Assembly: GCF_022539315.1 (NCBI RefSeq)
Contig: NC_066317.1
Coordinates: 47,657,935 to 47,721,934, forward strand
Reading direction: 5' to 3'
DNA length: 64,000 nucleotides
Origin: Serinus canaria
Lineage: Eukaryota; Chordata; Aves; Passeriformes; Fringillidae
Shown here piece by piece: positions 52,683 to 64,000 of the stretch. The first letter of the stretch is position 1, and every line of letters starts with the position of its first letter. A model generated the notes under the pieces. That model had not been told where the DNA came from and ran no database searches. It saw only the letters and a list, made by a program, of their open reading frames with translations. Position numbers and translations under genes: made by a program.

Positions 52683-53130
52683 GCATTTTGTGGCATTCAT
52701 ATTCTCTGAAGAAATTCCTTCGCCCAGGATTTTTATCCGGGGAAGCTGAGAAGCCTCAGAGAAAAAGGAAAACAATTTTTATCTCATTTGTTTCTCGTGT
52801 GTTGTGCTCACGTGTGGAATGTGTTTGGAGATTGTTTACCCAAAGGTGATTGCCTCATTAGACTCCAGTATGAGTTGTTTCAACTCATGGGGCAACTGAG
52901 GCCAAGTGTGTTGGGACTCTGGAAAGAGTTAAGAGTTTTTATTATTATCTTTTTAGCATTCACTAAGTATATTTTCTGTTTAGTATAGTATCGTATAGTA
53001 AAATATATATATATATACACTTTAATACAATATAGTATCATAAAGTAATAAATTAGCCTTCTGGGAACATGGAGTCAGATGCATCATTCCTGCCTTTATT
53101 GGGGCATTCCTTACAAACACAATAGCATTT
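52683..53130 (+). mobile_element. Solo LTR of a passerine endogenous retrovirus, with 6-bp target-site duplication
   Basis: LTR at 52689-53124 (436 bases), beginning TGTGGCATTCATATTCTCTG and ending ACAAACACAATA. It is flanked by perfect 6-bp direct repeats GCATTT (52683-52688 and 53125-53130). The sequence matches a common songbird ERVK-type LTR that I recall (GCCCAGGATTTTTAT, GAAGCTGAGAAGCCTCAGAG, AGTAATAAATTAGCC), and 6-bp duplications fit betaretrovirus-like (ERVK) integration. A poly(A) signal AATAAA at 53047-53052 supports + orientation, and a (TA)n run lies near 53003-53016. The last dinucleotide is TA rather than the usual CA. No internal viral genes are present, so it is a recombined solo LTR. 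Confidence 0.88.
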
Positions 53131-56100
53131 CATGCTCTGGGGGACATGAAACTCACAATGAGAAACAATGATCTCTGCTCTACCTTTTCAAGGAGCTGGT
53201 GCAAATTCTTAGCAAAAGGAAAGACTCTGATATAGAAGTAATAGCCAACAGCCCTGAATGGATGAGCTGGTGATCTGGCAAGAGGGAGCATCAATCTTTG
53301 AGTGACCATTTAATGGCATTTGGAATCATCCTGTTGGTCATACATCCCCCCTGAATATTCAGGGGTTTTTTAAATAATATATATTAACTTCAGTGGGTGA
53401 ACAGTTAGTGTCTGAATTTCCAATATCTGCAACAAATCTACCAAGCCTAACAAGAATTTCCCAAAGCCCTGAAAACCTTGCCCCTCTGTCAGCAACAGCT
53501 GTTCCATTAGTTTAATAGTCTGCGTAGTGCCCTCAAGATCCTCAAATTGCTGCTTTATGTTTCTGCCTTGGCAACACTGATGTATTTTGAGAGCCTTTTT
53601 TTGTCACCAACCCACTCTACTCCCAAAGAGAAATATATGAAAACAGGAAACTCTCTTCTATGGTTGCAAGTAAATGGTACCAGTGGTCCATGAGAGGTGA
53701 AAAATTCCCAGGAAACTTCCCCCTCCTGTGTACTTCTGGAGGGGTGTCTTGCACTGTTGCCAGCATCAATTATTGAAAGCACTGTAACATCTGATCATTA
53801 TAGAAAAGAAGGGTGGTAGTTTTCAAAAGCAGTTACTTTTCAGAGTGAAACAGTAAGAGCATACAGGGCATTTTAAAAATGCTTAAAGGCTTTCTGGGTT
53901 TGTGTTGCCCATTTTTGCTAAATACTCCCAATCCCAGAAAGAGTTAGTTTTATCTTTATTATTCTTTTTTCATTTTCTTTGAAATTATAAAAGTGCATTA
54001 AAACCCCTTAAAGAGAGCATTCAGAACAAATACAGAGTGTGCTTAAAGCATTCTGTCAGAATATGTTTCAACTAGAAAAATTCCCCACTCAATACTGAAA
54101 TGTCTTGCAGGAAAATTTTCTATAACATTTTGCTTCAGTTAGTAAAACATTTTCAAAAATTACAACATCTGTTGCAACATATTTGATCTAGATTAACTTG
54201 GTTTCATACTCAAGAAATTTTAAATCAAAAATAAAATTGTAAATGTAATTCTTGCCAATCAGAACATTCAACTATCTTTTTCCACAGGATTTTGGTTTTT
54301 TTCTGTGTCTTCCACAGAATGGAACTGCCACTAGAATTTCCCACAGAAACAGGACTCTGTGCACAGCTCTCATTAAAACAGCAGTCCTACTGTCAACTCT
54401 GAGGGAATTTGCTGTCCCAAGCTCCTTAGCATCACCTCTCTGCTCCCTTCAGTAGCAGTGTTAATAAAGATGTGATGTCTCCAAGATGGATAGATTTGAA
54501 TTTAGGGCAGCAGTTTATCAGAAAGTTTCCAGGTTTCAGAGTTTCAGGACAGGGTTGGCTCCAAGGTTGCCTCCAGCTCCCCACACAGAGACACCTGAAA
54601 GAAGATTATCTTTGGATGCCAGCCCAGTTGAGCCCATCAGCTCAGCCTGGCAGAGCCCATGAGCAAGTGCAGGAGGGCTCTGGAGTCCATTCCAGCTGAG
54701 TCAGTGAGGATGGAGAGGAGGAGGCGTTTAGACCAGCCCAGAAGCGTGTCAGAAGGGTGCTCTGCCTCTCCTTTGGATTGAGATCCATGAGCTCTTTCCC
54801 AAAACAGAATACTGAAAATAAGGCTTTTCCACATAATCAAATTTGCTGTGGCCCTGTTCACCTCTCTCCAGTTTGTCTCCACATGAGTGCTGTGAAGCAG
54901 AATCTGCCTTTCTAAAGTGCTCCAAGTGCTCAGAGAGCTGGGATCTGTGGCACAGCCAGAGGCAGAGCAAGGGATCCCAGCCCCTGGGTCCTCCCCAGCC
55001 TCTGCCACCAAGTGGAGACCCTCCCTCGGTGAAACTGATGCCACCCCTGTAGGACACTAAGCCAGGAGAAAGGGAGTCAAGGAAATGAACAGTTTTTAGA
55101 CTCTAACAGGTTGTTTTAACAAAACAATGTTAAAAATCAAGCAAGCTGACAAGAGAGGTGCCAGGCCTAAGCAGGAGCCCCCCTTGGCACTTGCTCAGGG
55201 GAGGTTAGCAGCATTGCTGCTCTCCTGCAGGAGATGTGCCAGCATGTTTTTCTCACCAGGTTACAACAAGGATCACCAGTTCTGTCCAGTGGTGATCCCC
55301 TTGATGAGCTGTCTTGACATACCTACAGCTCCACAGCTCACCTATGCCTAAAAACCACCCTATAAAGCTGCCCTAGGTTTAGATTGTCACTCTTCAAAAA
55401 TAAGGCTCTGTAGTTGTCTTAGGAATGTAATTTATAGAAAGAAACAATGACAAAGGGCTGAGAATAAATAGAAACATATTCTACCACAGTACAGCGGTAC
55501 AAACCCGTGATATACACAAATTTGGAAGACTGTTCAGTTCAAGCCTTCAAGTAAGGAGATGAATGGAAAGGTAATATGGTAAAACCATCTTCATTTACAG
55601 GCAATCATCTTAACAGTTACCTGCATGATGACCCAAAACTTCATTGATAATGTACATCATGCAATAAATCATTGTTCTGACATTCTCATATTGTCACATA
55701 ATTAATCTCTCTGTTTCTTGTAAGTGAAAATCCTGAAAAAACTGGGAAATTACTGCTATTCCATTTTGGCAGTCATAACCTTCAGTTACTCAGGCCTTTG
55801 GCATTGCACAACATTTCCGTGTTCACCCTCACACATCCAATCTGTCTGAGCAGCTTCATGACTTCCCCTCTCCATGTTAAAAGCCTTCTTAATTGCCATC
55901 TAAGCTCATTTACAACCAAGAGGCCCAGATCTACAAAAGAAAGTGTAATTAAATTGTGCTATTTAATGCCAGAGTATGTTACAAAGGCTGAGTAAAATGA
56001 GCTCAGAAGAGATCAGATACATTCATGGACAGTGGTGCTACTGCTGCCTACTAAACATGGGTTCAGAGGCAACCTCTGGCTTAGAAAGTCCTTCAGGATC

Positions 56101-59100
56101 GAAGAGGAAGGCTCGTGCTGCATGTGCACTGTTATTTGTGTTCCTTGGGCTTCCACTTCTGGTACTTTCAGAGAGTAAATAGTGGAGCAAGCGCAGGTGC
56201 TCTCTTCCCAGCCTGGTGTCTGTGATATCATTCATTTCCAGAGCAGGATGGACACACTTGTTCATGAGCCACCAGACAAGAATTCTTACTCTTTGAGCTG
56301 AAGGGAGACACAGTTCAAATAGAGTTTCCTTGGCAGTGCCCACTCTCAAAGCCCACAAGGCTGCATAGAACTAGTACTCAACACATTTCTCTGCTTTTCT
56401 TCTCTACTCAGGGAAGGAAGAGTGTGTGGCAGGAGCAGGAATTGCAAAACACAGATCAGTGGAAGAAAATCCAACCAAGATGCACATACAGACATCCACA
56501 GTCTTCAGCTGCTAATCACGGTACGACCAATGCAGACCAGATCCCTGATTTACAGACTCCTGTGTAGATAACTGAATATAACTGGTTTCAAGAAAGGAAC
56601 ACAGATGCAGAAACATGCAGGATCAGGGCCTAGAGAGGTTCCTGCCTCAGGACCAAGATCCTCATCTTGGTGACACCTTGCCCCACTTCACCTTGCACTG
56701 GAAAGAGTCCTACAGTGCAACCCAGTCCCTGGCACAGAGGAGAGCCAGCCCAGACTTTTTTTAATAGCCACCTATTTGCACTTTGGCATCATTAATCATC
56801 TTGGCATCATCAATCTACAAAAATATCCTATCTCCTCAATAGGTGTGACCATTTCGCCTTCAACTTTTTCTACATTGGCAAAAACTATATATTTTAGGCT
56901 TAAAATCTTGGTATGTTATAAGCTCAGCCTTCCTATATAGAAAGTATGTCACCCTATTTTGATCTCAAGTATCTCTAGCTGCAGCCCTAAACCCTACTTA
57001 TAGTAATGAATAATGATAATCAATATAAACTGTATGCTTTCTTTCATATTTTCATGTATAAATTGCCCATATCCCTTAAGAATTGGTGTGGGAAAATACA
57101 TTCTGTAGCATTCTTCATAACAAAATAGTTACAGCCTATGCTACATACTAGAAATTCAGCGAGACACAGCAAGAAATCAATAAAAACACAAATTGCTCCA
57201 TCAATACGTACATTCATTTATACTCTTCAAGGTTATCTTTGCTATGCCAGCACAGAGACACATTTTCTCCATATATAGCTTTGCATATTAAACCAGGCAA
57301 GAGAGAAGGGAACAGAAACAAAAGCTATCAGTACAAATCTAATCTAGCTAGCATGCACATTCACAGACTTTAGAGCTGGTTCTCCTCTCTGCTCAGGAAG
57401 CAGGCTGTAATCTGGGCACACCAGCTGACACTGACTCTCCATTCCCTGTAAAATTATCTTCTCCCAAGGCAGATATATTTAGTCAGAAAATAACCCCAAA
57501 TTCATCTTATGTACATATCTCTCTATCCACTGGTATAACGTTTATGAACAGGACTTTTTTTGCATCAGTGAAAGATGATTATGTTATGACCCATGAATTG
57601 ATGGGTTAAATTCTGGTTGATGGTCATCCATGTCAAAGGAGCACAAAGAGAACCCACATTAATGTCTTGGGGAAACTTCATGTATATGGACTTGAACTGG
57701 AACCCACTGCTCCAAGAAGACCACGCAGTGCTTACATTTTTACTCATGTTCCCATTTATGGATTATGCTGGTGGTATTTATTTTCAAGGCAGAACTAGGT
57801 CTGCTGTGCAGAAAAACACATCCTGCAAACACTGGAGTATAAGGACAGAAGAGACTGTGTTCCTAGTAAGAAAATGGAAAAATACTAGGAAAGATGTGAG
57901 GTAGGATCTGTCAGAGGTCTCTATTTAATAGAGTCTAAACAAGCATAGCAGTGACAGGTAAAGGTTTCTTTGCATGAGGTCTGTGATGCAGACTAGCTGC
58001 ACTGGGAGATGTCTTTCTTCCTGTAGCAGTCAGTCATCATAGAAAACAGCATTTCAGGAGACCACCCTGGTGAATACATGCACTGCTATTTTGGCATGTT
58101 ATTAATATTGCACACCATAATACATTGCTTAGTTGCAGAATTCTAATTGCACCATTTGTACTAAGCAATCAAAACCTGACTTGCCCTGCCTGCGTCATTG
58201 GTATTTTCCCATTCTGTCCAGTTCTGATCCAGTCTCTTGCCTATTATTTCTATTGTGTTTACTATTCAAAACAAAAATTCTGCAAGGTTAAGTTGAACAT
58301 GCACTTCCTACCAGGAACTGATGATTGTATTGCTTATGGTGGAGAGCCATTATTTTTGTTTTCAGATCTTCATGGTATTCCCAAGAAGAGAAAGTGAGCC
58401 TTGAAAAAGCACAGAAAGAGCTGCTTCCTTCATGCCACCCTCCTGATGCTGAGCTGTATGGGCAACAGTTACAATTTATTACTCTTACCCACCACTAGTG
58501 AGAACATCAAGATATAGATGTGAATAATTTGATATGTTCTGGGCATCTCAAATCTTAATGTAGGATCAGCCATGTGTTTCTGCAGTGTGTCATGGATTAG
58601 TTCTTTTGTTTCTGATCAGATTTCCATGCCTAGAACTTAAATGTCTGATCCAACTAGTTTTCTGAAAACCTGTTCGATTTTTAACTAACATGGATTTTTC
58701 TTTTTTCATCAGATAGTATTCTCAGATGAAACCTTCTTAAAAGGCCATAAAACACCAATGCAAGAAAGTAAGATGGAAATCTGTACTCTTGGAAAGTATC
58801 TTGCTGCTCTGGAGACAACTGAAAGCATCTTTTTGCCCCTGCAACACTGAACATGATTCCATTCCTCTGTATGTGAGGTGAGTTTTTATTGCCCCTTACT
58901 TCAAACACAGGCACAGGGAAATCTTTCTCTGAGCTTTCCCTGATCAAACCTCAGTGAATCTTACAGGCAGTAGCAGAAGTCTGGGCCAAAGAACCAAACA
59001 TCTAGACACCATGGGAGTTGCATAGCAGCTCAACCTTAAAACTGCAGAAACTTTGTGTGTTGGAGAAGTTAAACAGAACAGTTAGCAAGCTTGTTTGTTT

Positions 59101-60170
59101 CCCTCTCTGGAGGCAGCTGCAAGCAAGTTTCCTAAGTGTTTCCCCCTGTGTGTGGTGTCTCAGCAATACACGTGTGATGATTTTTGCCCAGTCCATGTTC
59201 AATATGGAAATGACAGTCTTGCAATTTTTGTAATCATCTCACCATCTATCTCTGGATTTCAGCATTTAGGCAGTCAGGGGCACTGCAATGCCCCATGATT
59301 AGCTCTGATTGTGAAACTCCTTCCATAACCAAAATGATAAAAGTGATCAATCACCTGAACAATAGTTGATAGCTCTTCTCCAAAGCCATAATAATGCCGT
59401 GCTGCAGTCTGACTATAGCAAGCTATTACCCTATGAGCCCAGCCTTGTGTCTGAAACAGCCCTGTTCTCTCTCATCTAACAGCCTGAAAAGACACCATAT
59501 ACCATGGTTCTACAGGCTTCTTTCCACCTTCCTCCATCCCTGCCCGGTAACTCCTGCTGGTCTCTGACTCTCAGTCAGCATCATAAAATCTCAGTTAGCT
59601 CCCTGGGAAGCTGTCACAGGAAGTCTCCAGTCCCTGAAGCCACTTCTTGCTGTCCAGCTGTCCTGTACCTCACCATAACTCATGTCAGTACCTGACCATT
59701 TCTTTTCACACCCATCCTTTTCCTTAGAAAAACAGAAAAATATTGTGAATTTTTAACAAAAAGCAGGAAAATGAGCTTGAATCATAAAAACTGTGATCCC
59801 TCTGGCCTCCATGTCTGGCCTGCAGTGGGGCTTACACTGTAGCATCTCTCTGAAGGGTGGTTCAAGGATGCAGTGACTCTGCCTTTTCCAGTTCAGCTAC
59901 TGTCTCTCTCCAGAAGTAATCAATTACCAAAGATGTCACAACTTTAGAGTCATTCCACTGAATTGTCTCTGCCTCTCTAGTTTGCCTCAAACCCATTTTT
60001 TTCTATTTTTTAATTAAACTAAGCTGAGTATATTGAATGTTAAAGGACTTTTCACTTTTATAATTTATGAGATAAAATCTTCTGAGAAAGTCTAGACAAA
60101 ATTTGTGACTGATGGAATATGAACACATGACAAATTTTCATGCTAAAGCAAAGTCAGCTGGGCATCACAC
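53131..60170. other. Intergenic stretch, nothing recognised apart from a short palindrome
   Basis: About 7 kb. No gene or transposon is identified. An 18-bp perfect palindrome is at 53350-53367. Frames of about 100-135 codons near 54.64-55.06 kb (-) and 56.04-56.36 kb (-) have no recognisable domain. Confidence 0.6.
53350..53367. repeat. 18-bp perfect palindrome
   Basis: CCCCTGAATATTCAGGGG, self-complementary with no spacer, shortly downstream of the solo LTR and followed by a T run. It resembles a rho-independent terminator by shape, but in a vertebrate genome that has no meaning. Confidence 0.95.
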
Positions 60171-60240
60171 AGATCATACAATTATAGAAAAGTTTGGGTT
60201 GGAAGGAACCTTTAAAAATCATCTAGTCAAATGACCTCTC
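60171..60240 (-). mobile_element. CR1 3'-end remnant, inverted
   Basis: AGATCATACAATTATAGAAA, then AGTTTGGGTTGGAAGGAACC, then ATCATCTAGTC match the reverse complement of the conserved CR1 3' terminus. The element is truncated after about 70 bases. It could also be the tail of a CR1-mobilised SINE. Confidence 0.6.
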
Positions 60241-60875
60241 CAATAGATGCTCATCACCATTTGTGTTTCAGGAAAAAATCATCTTCCTTATGCTGGACTC
60301 AGAAAGCAGCAGGACCTTCAGCATCCTGTAACTGAGTGTTTGTTATTGCCATCTGCATACTGCCTGATACTTGCTGCTGTTTTTCACACCAGCCTGTCAT
60401 TTCATTCAGAAAGCCAGGGAGAGCACTTGTGATGCTGATTAAGGGGCAGGGTGAGTTTTCAGTTAATATTATTCAATCATTTTCTGCAGATTTATCACTA
60501 AGAGCTAGTGCAACCCATCACCAATCCTGAAGGGGTGAACACATGAATGGAAAAATGAATTCCTCCTGAGACAAGATTTCTCCATAATCTTTGGAGAACC
60601 ACACAGATCTCTGTCCTGAGACAAGCCAAGAGCACCATGGAGTTGGGAGAGGTCTGTAACCCAGACTGCAGCATGAACCAGCAGCACTCACAGCCTCCCA
60701 AAGCTTGAAGAGTAGCACAGCCTCAAAGTATTCTGGCATCAATTACCTTTTCATTAGGTAATTTATTGAATACTGGAAAGAAAGAGAAAAAAAACCAACT
60801 CATCAGTACTGTAAGAGAGGTAGTATCAAAAACCAGGTAGAGAGAGGATGAAATGCTTGAGAAAATGGAGACAAA

Positions 60876-60918
60876 TTTCTCAACCAAGACAAGGGAAAAC
60901 CTTGTCTTGGTTGAGAAA
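60876..60918. repeat. Perfect inverted repeat (19-bp arms, 5-base loop)
   Basis: TTTCTCAACCAAGACAAGG (60876-60894) is exactly complementary to 60900-60918 around the loop GAAAA. Pairing stops abruptly at both ends. Confidence 0.97.
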
Positions 60919-62254
60919 GACAAGGGTGCAGGATGGTGAGGGTTTTGCTAAACTCTCATCAGGAACATAACTTGAACCTGTGGGCATTTGTAATGATCTG
61001 GTACAGCCAGCAGCTCCTCAGAAAGGCACTGTGTGGGGTGAGCAAACACTTCTTCACAAAGGCTGGGCAGCACTGGCACATTACAGTATCTTTGGCAAGG
61101 TCTGCATTTCCAGAGCCCTCTCTCTCTGAGTAGCTGACTTCAGCTCCCACATCCTTATTTAATACACCAATAAATAACCACAGGTTCTCTTTTCCCCTGC
61201 AGTGACCAGAAACTCTAGAGGGTAAACTCTAGAGGGACACTTCATTTACCCTGTGATTCAGTAGCAATGACTTCACTAGTTGAGCTTTTGCCTTCTGGTC
61301 TAGGATGAGATAAAAACCTGATTTGGAAGTGTTAGATGGAGGATAAAGAGTTTATTCAGATTTAGTCTGGACATTTTTCCCTCCTTGCCTGTCGTCTGAA
61401 AAATCCTCTTAAGTTCTTATCAAATATATTTAGTATTTTTTTTTCATTGTAATAACCATAGTTTCTTCATTACATTGGAGTTTAAAGTCAAAAATAGATC
61501 CCCTCATCTTTGGCAAATCTGCAGGTCCTTTTTTTATTAATTTAGCATTTGCTTATGCATTTAGTTCACACACCCTCTTAGCAGAGATAGGTTTCCCACT
61601 GTAAGCCCCAACACTTCCAGTACCCCACTGTCTGCAGCTGTTATGTCCATGAGAATATCTGTGTTTCTGTCTTCACACCAGCTTGTCTACCTGTGTCCAA
61701 CTTAAAATTCATAGAAGTTCCATTTGATTTCAATCTAATATTCCATTCATCTTCTGCAGCACTGTCTGTTAGTCAGAGGGAATTTTTCTGAGTTGGTGAT
61801 GTTGGTGTCATCTTCTTTGTCCCTGCTTTGTCTCTGCACACTCTGCTGGCATGTGCATTATGCAAAGTAACACAATCCATTTTGACTTTGCATTTCTTCC
61901 CAAATATCAGGTAGTATTATTGCTTGCAGTGGTTTTCACAGCATGTCTATACATTATTTTTGTTGACCAGGACTTTCTGTCACTCTCTTTTCCTCTAACA
62001 TTCTGTACTTCCCTTAGCAGCCACAGTGTCATCTCATGTAGCCTCATGAGAAAAAAATGCACCTTCAGTTGCCACTTCCAGAAATATTATTTTTTGTCAC
62101 AGCTTAATTCTAACTTCTCAAACACTCCTGTGAGCATTTTGCCCCAGATTCTTGTCATGATCTTGTCCCTTATTAAAGAATTTGGACCTCAGGATTGTTG
62201 GCCTTAAGTGCATCACGGACCATGTTCCTCTTTTGAGTCTTGGATTTATAGATA

Positions 62255-62345
62255 AAGATAGGTACACATACACATATGCTTGCATTTCTATACATATATG
62301 AACATACATATACATATACATATGTTCATGTATAATATATCATGC
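62255..62345. repeat. (TACATA)n-like microsatellite
   Basis: Degenerate TACATA/CATATA repeats. An internal 9-bp inverted repeat (ATGAACATA at 62298-62306 and TATGTTCAT at 62321-62329) encloses the purest part. Confidence 0.85.
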
Positions 62346-62387
62346 AATGTTAGCAACAAATTTTTCTTCTGTGATATTTTTCACCTT

Positions 62388-62690
62388 TTCCCAGTCATGT
62401 CTCCGGTCCTCTTACCAACTTTGTGGCCTCCTCTGGACTTGCTCCAACTGTTCATGTCCCTCTTTTGTTGGGGACACCAGAACTGTACCCAGTACTCCAG
62501 GTGGGGTCTCACAGAGCAGAGTAGAGGGGTAGAATCCCCTCCTTTAACTTGCTGGCCACGCTGCTTTGCTGCAGCCCAGGATCCATAGGCTTTCTGACAT
62601 TGCCTGCTCGTGTTGTTTTTCATCAACCATCACCCCCAAACCCTTCCCCACAGGGCTGCTCTCATTCTTCCACTGTTTTTTAAAACCATT
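62388..62690 (-). mobile_element. CR1 LINE fragment, inverted
   Basis: Read on the - strand it encodes CR1 C-terminal remnants (LLCSVRPHLEYWVQFWCPQQ, then KRDMNSWSKSRGG), and its nucleotide sequence runs through the typical 'gagcaagtccagaggaggcc' block. Both ends are truncated and it has no 3' terminal repeat. Limits are approximate. Confidence 0.88.
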
Positions 62691-64000
62691 ATTTTATTCC
62701 TCAATAAGAAAGGCCACATGAGACAATAGGCCTTGAATGATTGTGCTGGGACTAAGTCTTTCTTTTTTTTTTTTATTTTTTCCCCATGATTATTTTAAAC
62801 ATATCTGAGGTAATATGGGTTTTAGCCTGAGCAGATCTTATTTAATCAGACTTCTCAACAATGTCATTCACAATGATGACAGTCCAGTGGGAACTTGCAG
62901 CATCCTGAATTAAATCAAGTGGAATATAAATATAACCAAGGTATTCTCAAAGTAAATACAACTAACCAGTTTAAAAATGGCAACTGGCTTTTGCTTTTTT
63001 AATTGAGGTGACATTTTGCAAGGCCATTTCTGGGTGAGTTTCATATCCTTTCATTCTCTTCAGCTTTTCTTATTTGTATAATGTTACCGAGGCATATATG
63101 AAATACATTTCAAAGTACAGATATCAGCTCATTTACAGCTAATTATAATAGGCAAGTGGTGCAGTAAATGGAACACCCGATTTTCTCCCCTCTTTTTTTT
63201 CCTTTTGGTTGAAGCTTTTGTGATGTTCTCCAGGTGACTCCCATGCATAATGTAACACTAGCAATGCTGTTTGCATAATAAGCTATTTTCTACCACAGAA
63301 GCAGAAACATTTTATCACTATAGAGAAGGCTTGGATTATGAATACATTTTCATATAAGTTGATTTATGTGAAAATTACCAATAAATGCATTCTAGCCATA
63401 AGTAAAATGTTTGTTCCTACTTTAAGGAGCAGTATTATTTGAAACTTACTGGGAGGGGGAATGCACATCCCACCAAGAGAAACTACTTTATTAGTGTGAT
63501 TCAAATGTCAGAGCTTGCAGTCACCTTCTGAGGTATAGAGCTCCCTGAGTTTCCTCCAGTGAAGTCAAATGAGAGTAGAAAAATGCTCAGCACTAGATAG
63601 AAGTATTCTGCATCTCACTACACTGAATTCCCAGCTCTATGGCATTTAATGCAGTATAAACACTAAACCAAACCTGCCTCTAACCCATTGGTACCTTCTG
63701 CACTTTTCACAGCAGTTGTTTGTTGCCCTCTTGTTTCAAATGCAGCTACATTTTAATATTTTGAGGTTTTCTTATTAGTCTTTTTAAAAATATTTTTTAT
63801 TCAAATTGGAGCAACACTGTCAGTAAGACCAGCTCTGGAGCCTCACCTCCCTGTGAGTGCTCTGGGAGCAGAACTATGAAGGCTCAGCCCAGCAAAGGCA
63901 GACAGGCACCAGCACCTCCATGTGCTCCCAGGGACCCTCACCACTCTCACACCCACACTGCAGCAAGTGGAGCAGTGGCCTTACAAAAGCCCCCACATGG
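62691..64000. other. Intergenic stretch at the right edge
   Basis: AT-rich up to about 63.8 kb, then GC-richer in the last 170 bases. No gene or transposon is recognised. The stretch 63000-63450 is repeat-free and AT-rich and could be conserved non-coding DNA, but no direct evidence is visible. Confidence 0.6.

Larger units (their letters stand above)
60241..62384. other. Intergenic stretch with one perfect hairpin and a TA/CA repeat
   Basis: About 2.1 kb without a recognised gene. A 14-bp direct duplication (AACTCTAGAGGG core) lies at about 61210-61236. The hairpin and the microsatellite are listed separately. Confidence 0.6.

Noticed and set aside
54637..55057. - strand frames of 135 and 102 codons
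   Set aside because: Two overlapping frames with no recognisable motif, in a locally GC-richer stretch.

Overview
This window is vertebrate nuclear DNA, almost certainly avian and most likely from a songbird. The evidence is large introns with canonical GT/AG borders, an AT-rich background with a CpG island at one promoter, several CR1 LINE fragments (the dominant avian LINE), and LTR fragments of types I recognise from passerine genomes. There are no prokaryotic-style operons, CRISPR arrays or phage genes. Only two protein-coding genes are supported, and most long reading frames are chance ORFs or pieces of decayed retroelements.

Left part (1 to about 19.3 kb): the 3' end of ATP8A1 on the + strand. 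ATP8A1 is a P4-ATPase phosphatidylserine flippase. Four last coding exons (8492-8580, 8969-9061, 14425-14516, 14853-14950) join in frame to give the last membrane helix and the regulatory C-terminal tail, 123 residues. A roughly 4.4 kb 3' UTR follows and ends at an AATAAA at 19299-19304. Bases 1-8491 read as intron and hold an inverted CR1 fragment. The intron at 9062-14424 holds a longer, decayed but recognisable CR1 copy in sense orientation.

Middle (about 23.2-26.3 kb): SHISA3 on the - strand, complete in two coding exons (25435-25729 and 24128-24579; 248 residues). It has a likely poly(A) signal at 23206-23211 and a strong CpG-island promoter. The promoter or 5' UTR carries an unusual C/A-rich simple repeat with G-quadruplex-type motifs on the coding strand. 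ATP8A1 and SHISA3 are tail to tail, about 3.9 kb apart, the arrangement I recall for human chromosome 4p13, so this is conserved synteny.

Right part (26.3-64 kb): intergenic DNA upstream of SHISA3 with no gene I can support. It contains CR1 fragments, two short LTR-like sequences with matching ends, one well-preserved solo LTR with a perfect 6-bp target-site duplication, a GC-rich block with a 30-bp minisatellite fused to CR1 sequence, several perfect or near-perfect hairpins, and a possible conserved non-coding element with clustered POU octamer sites.

I do not see a new multi-gene system. The items most worth checking are the SHISA3 promoter repeat, the hairpins at 39.5 and 60.9 kb, the octamer cluster at 48.4 kb, the two mini-LTRs and the GC-rich composite at 49.4-50.5 kb.
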